Shown here in pieces: positions 7,501-12,366 of a stretch of 12,366 bases of DNA; the first letter of the stretch is position 1, and each line of letters starts with the position of its first letter. This DNA is from JBGPLH01 sp041486365 [NCBI: Thermodesulfobacteriota bacterium]. Lineage in GTDB: Bacteria > JAUYMQ01. The translations under genes and the position numbers were made by a program. The stretch is from assembly GCA_041486365.1 (NCBI GenBank), contig JBGPLH010000065.1, forward strand, positions 1-12,366, written 5' to 3'. Below the pieces are notes generated by a model, which made no database searches, had not been told where the DNA came from, and saw only the letters and a list, made by a program, of their open reading frames with translations.

Positions 7501-8355
7501 ACTATCACGACCGCGGCGGGCGGCGGCACCCGGCCCTTCGGCGACGGCGGTCTCGCCACGGACGCGCAGCTCACGATGCCGAGCGGCATCGCGTTCGACG
7601 CGAGCCACAACCTCTACGTCTCGGAGGGGCTGAAGAGCCGTGTGCGGCAGGTGAGGCCCGACGGGATCATCACGACGGTCGCGGGCGACGGCGTGCACGG
7701 ATACGGCGGCGACGGCGCGTCCGCCGCGCTCGCCCACCTGCGCTACCCTCGCGGGCTCGGCGTGGATCTGGCCGGCAGGCTCTACCTCGCGGATTCGTAC
7801 AACCACCGGATCCGGGCGGTGGATCGGGACGACGCCTTCGCCGACGCGGGCCCCGCCGAGACGAGCGCGCAGGTCACGGGATTGCGCCCGGGCACGAGCT
7901 ACACATTCGCCCTGCGGGCGCGCAACGCGATCGGGTCCGGCGCGCCCTCCGCCGCGTCGAACGCCGTCACGACCCCCGGCGTCCCCGGCGCGCCTACGAA
8001 CGTCACGGCCCAGGGGGCGGGGACCGGCGCGATCCGAGTGACCTGGACGCCCCCGGCCTCCGACGGCGGAAGCCCCATCACCAGCTATGTGATCGTCTCC
8101 GATCCCGACGGCGTCTCCGTCGCGGCCGGCGCGAACGCGACGGAGGCCATCGTGAGCGGCCTCGTGATCGGGCAGTCCTACACCTTCACCGTCGTCGCGG
8201 TGAACGCCTGGGGCTCGGGCCCTGCATCATCTCCTTCCAACAGCGTCAACGCCCCCGCCTCCATTCCCACCCTCGGCGCCCTCGGCGCAGCGGTGCTCTG
8301 CGCGCTGCTGCTCCTCGGCGCAGCCAGGATGTTCCTCCGCGGCTCCTCCTCCTGA
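4552..8355 (+). CDS. Secreted TIGR03790-like protein with Fn3 domains, nested NHL propeller and IPTL-type C-terminal sorting signal
   Basis: This 1267-residue protein starts at a GTG (4552), nine bases after GGAAAGGA, with a signal peptide ending near AGA (residue 26). Residues about 33-440 match the pattern of the uncharacterised TIGR03790 family: VVIANANIPESVALAQHYAKKR near the start, NTYAPGSLVDNLTSAG (332-347), then GTVHEP and LVLGDPMAAPY near its end. A CxC-x5-CxC cluster lies at 357-367. An Ig-like stretch follows (about 445-525), then Fn3 domains at about 553-640 and 641-730. A third Fn3 (732-770 plus about 1095-1142) is interrupted by six NHL repeats (about 785-1092), and a fourth spans about 1143-1235. 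The tail is IPTLGALG, a hydrophobic segment and Arg, resembling IPTLxxWG-CTERM sorting signals. It is probably a surface protein for binding or assembly; enzymatic activity is unknown. Confidence 0.88.
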   Translation: MAPCKRRHSAAWILAAVLCLPRPAGAVSGPDSTVVIANANIPESVALAQHYAKKRQVPSKQICALDLPIPPYDPTPIPPDSPWYVKTDVITVPQYTTYVQGALQTCLGERALARIDSAVIMRGVPLQVAISLPGEPPPGVSFAAALSLWKSTTMDGQALLGQNPKLLQPICGATEYNCIARWRSALRDAASVVGPGWSAVALSEDGVPYTERPLLVTMLHGLSYGVDSAGNELTGQLGPAKGLLDSALTAEQQGGATGKFLFMRNPADPGRSALDAEYDGVIAGLAARGLTNAQAVDHSTSLTGETLASFFVGSVNLGPYDPVGGSSTIEGNTYAPGSLVDNLTSAGASPVKFDPACVCPPVGPCGCYAIPNQPSIARWVAKGVAGVHGTVHEPRSNAFPSRRLILDYVDGATLAEAFHRNIPYAYWKNLVLGDPMAAPYTTRPIVVLEHADTSQPIQEGEDVSGTIQARVSATDPAGRGIAKVTLLVNGVEVASANGSTLTACVGADVTGVQLLAVAQVGASGGPGPGNFRPKGWIERHIDAGAGPAAAPCPPAMFSAIPGNGSATVKWEKAPGGGSPLTGYTVTASPGGQSASVGASASSAVVSSLTNGTSYTFTVTAQNALGTSAPSAPSNAVTPAAVPGAPGNVTAAVDYESGRVTWSAPASDGGSPITGYSITSSPGNFTVLAGESATSAVVRGLTNGTAYTFSVNASNAVGAGPATVSNAATPANLPGAPAMGAATLGTGSVTVTWTPPGSDGGAPILGFRVEAIRNIDTVAGDGTTAVLAYPDGVAVDASGAVYIADLGYGLVRKLVGSTLSVVAGGGSGSLGDGGPATSATLSDPTRVALDGNGNLFIADAGHHRIRKVDLANGVITTVAGDGVPGFGGDGGPATSAHLNAPIEVALSGNTLYIADRDNHRVRRVDLSLGTITTAAGDGMPGYGGDGGPAAAAHLWYPEGVALDGSTLYVVDTGNGRVRKVSVAGTITTAAGGGTRPFGDGGLATDAQLTMPSGIAFDASHNLYVSEGLKSRVRQVRPDGIITTVAGDGVHGYGGDGASAALAHLRYPRGLGVDLAGRLYLADSYNHRIRAVDRDDAFADAGPAETSAQVTGLRPGTSYTFALRARNAIGSGAPSAASNAVTTPGVPGAPTNVTAQGAGTGAIRVTWTPPASDGGSPITSYVIVSDPDGVSVAAGANATEAIVSGLVIGQSYTFTVVAVNAWGSGPASSPSNSVNAPASIPTLGALGAAVLCALLLLGAARMFLRGSSS
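6904..7827 (+). repeat. Six NHL repeats (beta-propeller) coding region
   Basis: Six units of about 54-57 codons each carry a YPxGVAVD-type start, LYIAD, and NHRVRKV. The starts are near residues 788, 842, 899, 955, 1009 and 1065 of the large secreted protein. Linkers repeat the pattern ITTVAGDGxxGxGGDGGPA. Six repeats are enough for one closed six-bladed propeller, a protein, carbohydrate or nucleic-acid binding fold. Confidence 0.85.
8269..8352 (+). other. IPTL-CTERM-like sorting signal coding region
   Basis: The last residues of the large secreted protein (about 1238-1267) form a tripartite signal: IPTLGALG, a hydrophobic stretch AAVLCALLLLGAA, then MFLR and a short polar tail. IPTLxxWG-CTERM signals are assigned to exosortase H in the literature. 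Here the usual tryptophan is leucine, so processing is less certain. No exosortase gene is in the window. Confidence 0.65.
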
Positions 8356-8367
8356 GTCCCGAGAGCC

Positions 8368-8388
8368 CGGCAGGAGCTTCGCCCTCCC
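8368..8388 (+). repeat. REP-like repeat, decayed copy
   Basis: These 21 bases match the REP-like element at 10857-10877, read on the opposite strand, with a single C/T difference at 8378. The left arm is changed (AGAGCC instead of GGCTC), so the hairpin no longer forms well. It occupies most of the 35-base gap between the convergent large secreted-protein and permease genes and ends two bases before the permease stop. Confidence 0.6.
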
Positions 8389-8390
8389 GG

Positions 8391-9281
8391 TCACCCGCGC
8401 AACAACCAGATCCCCATGGCCAGGCACAGGGTCCCGGCGGCCTTCTGTACCATCGCCCCGGGTGTTCCCGTCTCCTCGATCCATCCGGGCCGGAAGAAAT
8501 TGAGGATGGTGATGAAGGCCAGCACGAAGAACCCCGAGACCCCGCTCAGCGCGGTGACGATCGATACGGGTCCGCGCTGGATGGCGTACATGAGGAGCAC
8601 GAATCCCGTGATCGAAAGCGCGACGGTGATGGCGATGAGGGCCCGGGTCGCCGCGGGCGCGCGAAGGGTCTCGCGAAGCCCCCGCCGCGCCCGGGGAACG
8701 GCGAGCGCGAGGGCCGCCGCGAGCACCATCCCACATCGAACGAGGAGGTAGCCCGCGAGCGGGTCATAGCCCCGCAGCACCACACCGGCCAGCACGTTGT
8801 GGGAAGCCCAGAGGGCGGTGGCGGGGATCATCAGCAGGAGAGCGGTCGAGGGCACGAAGAGATCCCGCGGTCGCCGCGCGGAGAGGAGCAGGCCTCCACT
8901 GATCAGGAGCGCAAAGGCGATTGCGCCGCTCGTGGAGAGCTGCTCGCCCAGCGTCACGCGAGCGAGGATCCACGCGAAGATCGGCGCCATCTGCCAGAGC
9001 GGCGCCACCCGCGTGATCTCTTCGCGCTGGGCGGCGAGGAAATAGGCGATGAGCATCAGGAAGAAGCATGCGCCCGCGGCGAGCCCCGCCGCTATGCGCG
9101 GGGCGCCCGGCGGCGTGACGTGCGCCCACGGGAGCAGGACGAGCGCGAGCGGGCTCCAAGCGGCGCTGGTGAGGAGGTAGCCGATCGGATCGATCCGGCG
9201 CGGGCCGAGGACGACCTTGTCGAGGACGTTCGTGAAGGCGAAGATGGCGTAGGCGCAGATCGCGAGGGCGACGTAGGACAT
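8391..9281 (-). CDS. EamA/DMT-superfamily permease
   Basis: This 296-residue inner-membrane protein is almost entirely hydrophobic and fits the 10-helix, two-EamA-repeat layout of drug/metabolite transporters (repeats about 1-134 and 145-295). Typical features are the opening helix with FAFTNVLDKVVL, ITRVAPLWQMAPIFAWIL with a following LGEQLS at the end of the first repeat, and RGPVSIVTALSGVSGFFVL in the second. The ATG at 9281 lies 14 bases after the frdD stop, so the gene is probably co-transcribed at the end of the frd operon, although its ribosome binding site is weak. The frame stays open upstream through frdD and frdC without being coding there. The substrate cannot be read from sequence; export of a metabolite is the usual role of the superfamily, and a link to fumarate or succinate is only a guess. 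Confidence 0.9.
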   Translation of the reverse strand: MSYVALAICAYAIFAFTNVLDKVVLGPRRIDPIGYLLTSAAWSPLALVLLPWAHVTPPGAPRIAAGLAAGACFFLMLIAYFLAAQREEITRVAPLWQMAPIFAWILARVTLGEQLSTSGAIAFALLISGGLLLSARRPRDLFVPSTALLLMIPATALWASHNVLAGVVLRGYDPLAGYLLVRCGMVLAAALALAVPRARRGLRETLRAPAATRALIAITVALSITGFVLLMYAIQRGPVSIVTALSGVSGFFVLAFITILNFFRPGWIEETGTPGAMVQKAAGTLCLAMGIWLLRG

Positions 9282-9295
9282 GGCGGGCGCCGAGC

Positions 9296-9646
9296 TCAGA
9301 TCGACGCGATCGCGTAGCCGGCCACGGCGGTGCAGAGGATCGCGAAACCGTAGAATGCGAACGCCAGGAACCCGCCGGCCTGCAGCCCCAGGTCGAGGAC
9401 CGTGTGCTTGAGCCGGTGCGCGGCGTGAAACAGCGAGAGCGAGATCAGCGCGAAGAGGTAGAGCTTCGCGATCGGATGGGACAGCAGCGCGTGCATCCTC
9501 GCGTAGCTCGACGCCTGCGCGGGGATCCAACCCATCGGCATGGCAATCCCCTGGAAGATCACATGGCCCGGCAGGAAGATGGCCGAGAGCATTCCGCCCG
9601 CGGAGAAGAGGAGCCACCAGAAAGGTTCGGATCTGGGCGCGGCCAT
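9296..9646 (-). CDS. frdD: Fumarate reductase membrane anchor subunit D
   Basis: This 116-residue, three-helix anchor binds quinol together with FrdC and fixes the FrdAB dimer to the inner membrane. It aligns along its length with Escherichia coli FrdD (119 residues), including EPFWWLLFSAGGM near the start and HRLKH at 77-81. Arg78 and His81 correspond to E. coli Arg81 and His84 of the quinol pocket. No haem-ligand histidine pair is expected in this haem-free type. The gene starts six bases after the frdC stop, with GGAGG inside the end of frdC as ribosome binding site. Confidence 0.95.
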   Translation of the reverse strand: MAAPRSEPFWWLLFSAGGMLSAIFLPGHVIFQGIAMPMGWIPAQASSYARMHALLSHPIAKLYLFALISLSLFHAAHRLKHTVLDLGLQAGGFLAFAFYGFAILCTAVAGYAIASI

Positions 9647-9652
9647 GTCGCG

Positions 9653-10075
9653 TCAACCTCCGAGGGTGAAATAGCCGATGATCGCCGCCGCCACGACGAC
9701 CAGGCCCATGTTCCCCAGCACGAACATCGGCACGGTGACCTTGAACTCGCCGATCTCGAGAGGCGTCACCGCGGCCCCGGCGATGAACCAGGTCACCGAG
9801 TGGTAGAGCACGAAGCAGAGCGTGATGATCCCGCCGGGCAAGAGCGTTCTCGAAGCGGACGCGAGCGTCACCCAGGCATTCCAGGAGGTTTCCCCCCGGG
9901 AGAGCGCGATCACGCCCGAGAGAAGGTGAAGCGTGAAGATCAGCACGAACACCGACGTGAGCTCCCGCACCATGAAGAAGAAGTAGGGCCTCGACCTGAG
10001 CCACCAGGTGCTCGGGTAGGGCCGGACGTAGTCCTTGTAGCCCGGATCCGGAACGCGGTAGTGCTCGAGGCTCAT
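9653..10075 (-). CDS. frdC: Fumarate reductase membrane anchor subunit C
   Basis: This 140-residue membrane subunit has three predicted helices. Its start resembles E. coli FrdC (131 residues): [24 protein letters not shown] matches YVRPMTSTWW...YMLREG. Arg37-Glu38 correspond to Arg28-Glu29 and His92 in YHSVTWF to His82 in LHTKTWF, residues tied to menaquinol binding and proton uptake. The ATG at 10075 overlaps the frdB stop (ATGA), with GGGGAA just upstream. About nine extra residues precede the conserved segment compared with E. coli. The same frame stays open further upstream inside frdB, but that part is not FrdC. Confidence 0.95.
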   Translation of the reverse strand: MSLEHYRVPDPGYKDYVRPYPSTWWLRSRPYFFFMVRELTSVFVLIFTLHLLSGVIALSRGETSWNAWVTLASASRTLLPGGIITLCFVLYHSVTWFIAGAAVTPLEIGEFKVTVPMFVLGNMGLVVVAAAIIGYFTLGG

Positions 10076-10815
10076 CGGTTTCCCCAGGGAAGCAGGAAGG
10101 ATTTCATCCGGTCGATGGCGGTGGCGAGCTTCTCCTGCTGGATGGCGGCCGCCGGCTCCACGTGCTTGGGGCAGACCACGCTGCACTCGCCCACGAACGT
10201 GCACATCCACACCGCGTCGCCGTCGCCGAGGATCGGCTGGCGCTCGCCCTGGCCCTGATCGCGGCTGTCGAGGTTGTACCGGTGCGCGAGCGCGATCGCG
10301 GCAGGGCCGAGGAATTCGGGCTCGCGGCCGTAGACGGGGCACGCGGCGTAGCAGAGCATGCAGTTGATGCACATCGAGAAGTTCCTGTACTTCTCCCGCT
10401 CCCGTGGCGTCTGACGGTACTCGCCCTGCTCGACCGGCTTCTCCTCCTTCCGGATGAGCCAGGGTTTCACCCGCTTCAGCTTCTCGAGGAAATCGCTCAT
10501 GTTCACGACGAGGTCGCGCATGACCGGGAAGTTCGCGAGCGGCTCCACGCGGATCTCGCCCGGGTAGTCGCGGAGGAACGTCGCGCAGGTGAGCTTCGGC
10601 ACGCCGTTCACGTTCATCCCGCAGGACCCGCACACGCCCATGCGGCAGGACCAGCGGTAGGTGAGCGTGCCGTCTTCCTGATCCTTGATGTGGTTCAGGG
10701 CGTCCAGGACGACCGTGTCTTCGTCCCAGGGGACCTCGTAGGTCCTCGTGCTCGGCGCGGAATCGTGCTCGGGGTTGTACCGCGTGACGATCAGCTTCTT
10801 TTTTTTGTCGCTCAT
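10072..10815 (-). CDS. frdB: Fumarate reductase iron-sulfur subunit
   Basis: This 247-residue subunit carries electrons from quinol to the flavin of FrdA. All cluster ligands are present: Cys57, Cys62, Cys65 and Cys77 for [2Fe-2S]; [12 protein letters not shown] (149-160) and [12 protein letters not shown] (205-216) for the [4Fe-4S] and [3Fe-4S] centres. The blocks [16 protein letters not shown] and [13 protein letters not shown] are nearly identical to E. coli FrdB. The start at 10815 (MSDKKKK) gives the family length. An upstream ATG at 10887 would add 24 residues translated from the REP-like repeat, which is implausible. Unusually, 88 bases separate it from frdA. Confidence 0.96.
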   Translation of the reverse strand: MSDKKKKLIVTRYNPEHDSAPSTRTYEVPWDEDTVVLDALNHIKDQEDGTLTYRWSCRMGVCGSCGMNVNGVPKLTCATFLRDYPGEIRVEPLANFPVMRDLVVNMSDFLEKLKRVKPWLIRKEEKPVEQGEYRQTPREREKYRNFSMCINCMLCYAACPVYGREPEFLGPAAIALAHRYNLDSRDQGQGERQPILGDGDAVWMCTFVGECSVVCPKHVEPAAAIQQEKLATAIDRMKSFLLPWGNR

Positions 10816-10855
10816 GTCGCGTATTCCCCGCCCTTGCCTCGATACTTGGATCAAA

Positions 10856-10888
10856 GGGGAGGGCGAGGCTCCTGCCGAGCCACCCACC
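10856..10888 (-). repeat. REP-like palindromic repeat between frdA and frdB
   Basis: On the minus strand the element reads GGTGGGTGGCTC, loop GGCAG, GAGCC, then TCGCCCTCCCC. The GGCTC/GAGCC stem (10867-10871 with 10877-10881) is extended by GGG/CCC across a small bulge. A GTGG-type head plus an imperfect palindrome is typical of REP elements mobilised by RAYT (TnpA-REP) transposases. The core recurs at 8368-8388. In translation it yields [10 protein letters not shown], a peptide I recall from misannotated N-termini in several REP-rich genomes. It may act in mRNA processing or attenuation between the subunit genes. Confidence 0.7.
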
Positions 10889-10903
10889 GCCCCCCGGACT
10901 CCT

Positions 10904-12366
10904 TTAATACTTCCGTTCCTCAGGCTGCCAGCGTGTTATCACGGCGGGCCGGTACTCGAACCGCGGCCCGTCCTCGGTGCGGTGTGCGAGCGTGTGGGCG
11001 AGGAAGTCCTTGTCGTTGCGCGCCTTGAAATCCAGCCGCTGGTGCGCTCCCCGCGACTCCGTCCGCGCCAGCGCTCCCTCGGCCATCGCGGTGGCGACGT
11101 CAAGCATGAAGTCCAGCTCGATGGCGGCCGTGAGATCGGTGTTGAACACCCGATCCCGGTCCTCCACCCGGATGTTCCTGAAACGCTCGCGGAGCTTGCG
11201 CAGCGCGTCGCAGGTCTCCTTCATCGTCTCGCCCTTGCGGTAAACGCCGCAGCCCTTCTCCATGGCGTGCTGCATCTCGCGGCGAATCGTAGCAATGCGC
11301 TCCGTGCCGCCTTCCTTGAGATAGGTGCGCTCGATACGCGCCCACTCGTCCCGCGCCACCGACTCCGCCGGCGCCTCCGCGGGCTTCCCGCTCTCCCGCA
11401 CGTAGCGGACGGCGGCGCGGCCGGCGCGGGTGCCGAAGACGAGCAGCTCGGTGAGCGAATTGGATCCGAGGCGGTTGGCCCCGTTGATCGATACGGAGGC
11501 CACCTCGCCCGCGGCGTACAATCCCTTGATGCGCGTCTCGGCCTCGATGTTCGTGTCGATCCCTCCCATGCAGTAGTGCACCACCGGGCGCACGGGGATC
11601 GGCTCCTTCACCGGGTCGATGCCCACGTACTTGATCGCCAGCTCGCGCACGAAGGGAAGGCGCTCGTCGATCTTCTTCTCGCCGAGGTGGCGCAGGTCGA
11701 GGTGCACGTAGCCGCCGTACTTCCCCTCGAAGGCGCGGCCCGCCTCCATCTCCTCGATGATCGCCCGCGACAGGAGGTCGCGCGGCCCGAGCTCCATCTT
11801 CGTCGGCACGTAGCGCTGCAGGAACCGCTCCCCCTCCTTGTTGACGAGAGTACCCCCCTCGCCGCGCGTGCCCTCGGTGATCAGGATGCCGGTGCCCGGC
11901 AGCCCCGTCGGGTGGTACTGCACGAACTCCATATCCTTGAGCGGCACGCCCGCCCGGTAGGCGATCGCCATGCCGTCGCCGGTCTTGATCGCGGCGTTCG
12001 TCGTGAAGGGGAAGACGCGTCCCGCACCGCCGCTGCACATGATCACCGCCCTCCCGGCGATGGCCCGGAGCTTGCCGGTGTGCAGGTCAATCGCCATGAC
12101 GCCGCGCGCCTCGCCGTTCTCGACGAGAAGCGACGTCACGAAGTGCTCGTCGTAGCGGATGATGCGGTCGTACTTGAGGGTGGTCTGGAAGAGCGCGTGG
12201 AGCATGTGGAAGCCGGTCTTGTCGGCGGCGAAGAGCGTCCGGTTCACGGTCATGCCACCGAAGGGACGGACGCTGACATGCCCGTCTGGGTCCCGGCTCC
12301 ACGGACACCCCCAGTGCTCGATCTGGATCGCCTCGCCGGGCGCCTCCTTGACGAACGCCTCGACCA
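10904..12366 (-). CDS. frdA: Fumarate reductase flavoprotein subunit, N-terminus beyond window
   Basis: The 486 visible residues form the catalytic subunit of quinol:fumarate reductase, which reduces fumarate to succinate on the cytoplasmic side. They follow E. coli FrdA closely from [22 protein letters not shown] through [34 protein letters not shown] (with the catalytic arginine), [23 protein letters not shown] and [13 protein letters not shown]. By comparison with E. coli FrdA (602 residues), about 95 N-terminal residues are missing, including the FAD-binding GxGxxG and the histidine that carries covalent FAD. The internal ATG at 12253 is not the start, because the frame and homology continue to the window edge. 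It is the first visible gene of frdABCD; the promoter lies outside. Confidence 0.97.
   Translation of the reverse strand, partial: VEAFVKEAPGEAIQIEHWGCPWSRDPDGHVSVRPFGGMTVNRTLFAADKTGFHMLHALFQTTLKYDRIIRYDEHFVTSLLVENGEARGVMAIDLHTGKLRAIAGRAVIMCSGGAGRVFPFTTNAAIKTGDGMAIAYRAGVPLKDMEFVQYHPTGLPGTGILITEGTRGEGGTLVNKEGERFLQRYVPTKMELGPRDLLSRAIIEEMEAGRAFEGKYGGYVHLDLRHLGEKKIDERLPFVRELAIKYVGIDPVKEPIPVRPVVHYCMGGIDTNIEAETRIKGLYAAGEVASVSINGANRLGSNSLTELLVFGTRAGRAAVRYVRESGKPAEAPAESVARDEWARIERTYLKEGGTERIATIRREMQHAMEKGCGVYRKGETMKETCDALRKLRERFRNIRVEDRDRVFNTDLTAAIELDFMLDVATAMAEGALARTESRGAHQRLDFKARNDKDFLAHTLAHRTEDGPRFEYRPAVITRWQPEERKY

Noticed and set aside
4372-7806. Minus-strand open frames of 509 and 613 codons opposite the large secreted-protein gene
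   Set aside because: They are Arg/Gly/His-rich with no domain or signal, while the plus strand has signal peptide, Fn3, NHL and sorting motifs in one continuous frame.
6904-7827. Repeats near 6904-7827 as a CRISPR or tandem DNA array
   Set aside because: The periodicity is about 165 bases, diverged at DNA level, and follows the NHL protein repeat in frame.
7410-9317. Plus-strand open frame of 635 codons across the end of the large gene and the permease
   Set aside because: It crosses two confidently called genes and is low-complexity Arg/Gly-rich, so it is a shadow.
8391-10004. A 537-codon version of the permease extended upstream
   Set aside because: The residues before 9281 are translated from frdD and frdC in the wrong frame. 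The hydrophobic permease begins at MSYVALAI with family length.
10816-10887. Extended FrdB start at 10887
   Set aside because: The extra 24 residues come from the REP-like repeat ([10 protein letters not shown]) and have no counterpart in FrdB proteins.
10904-12253. frdA starting at the ATG at 12253
   Set aside because: FrdA homology continues upstream in frame ([14 protein letters not shown]) to the window edge, so the gene is truncated by the window, not shortened.

Overview
The window is about two-thirds G+C, densely coded and carries no rRNA, tRNA, CRISPR or transposase genes. It looks like ordinary chromosome from a Gram-negative, high-GC bacterium. The IPTL-CTERM-like sorting tail, the Fn3/NHL-rich secreted protein and REP-like repeats fit soil or sediment lineages such as Acidobacteriota, Methylomirabilota/Rokubacteria or Eisenbacteria-type groups. 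That placement is inference; no marker gene in the window fixes the phylum.

Left (1-2387, minus strand): a two-gene polyphosphate module. A CHAD-domain protein overlaps by four bases (ATGA) the start of a Ppx/GppA-family exopolyphosphatase whose C-terminus runs off the window. A roughly 390-base gap (2388-2777) follows, with a palindrome and short repeats but no gene.

Middle (2778-8355, plus strand): a small secreted His/Ala/Pro/Thr-rich protein with a strong ribosome binding site, closed by a hairpin and then a textbook intrinsic terminator. Next is a 65-residue protein with two CxxC pairs, coupled through a GTGA overlap to an isocitrate lyase/PEP mutase superfamily enzyme with an intact KRCGH motif. 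The largest gene, 1267 codons, encodes a secreted protein: a TIGR03790-like head, four fibronectin III domains and a C-terminal IPTL-type sorting signal. A complete six-repeat NHL propeller sits inside the third Fn3 domain.

Right (8391-12366, minus strand): a four-subunit FrdABCD quinol:fumarate reductase operon, close in sequence to the enterobacterial enzyme, read frdA-frdB-frdC-frdD and followed by an EamA/DMT permease. frdA is cut by the window edge. The frdB-frdC, frdC-frdD and frdD-permease junctions are tight, but frdA and frdB are separated by a REP-like repeat. A second, decayed copy of that repeat fills the 35-base gap between the convergent permease and 1267-codon genes.

I found no defence system, mobile element or obviously new multi-gene system. 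The most unusual items are the nested Fn3/NHL architecture with its atypical sorting tail, the REP-like pair, and the polyphosphate module.
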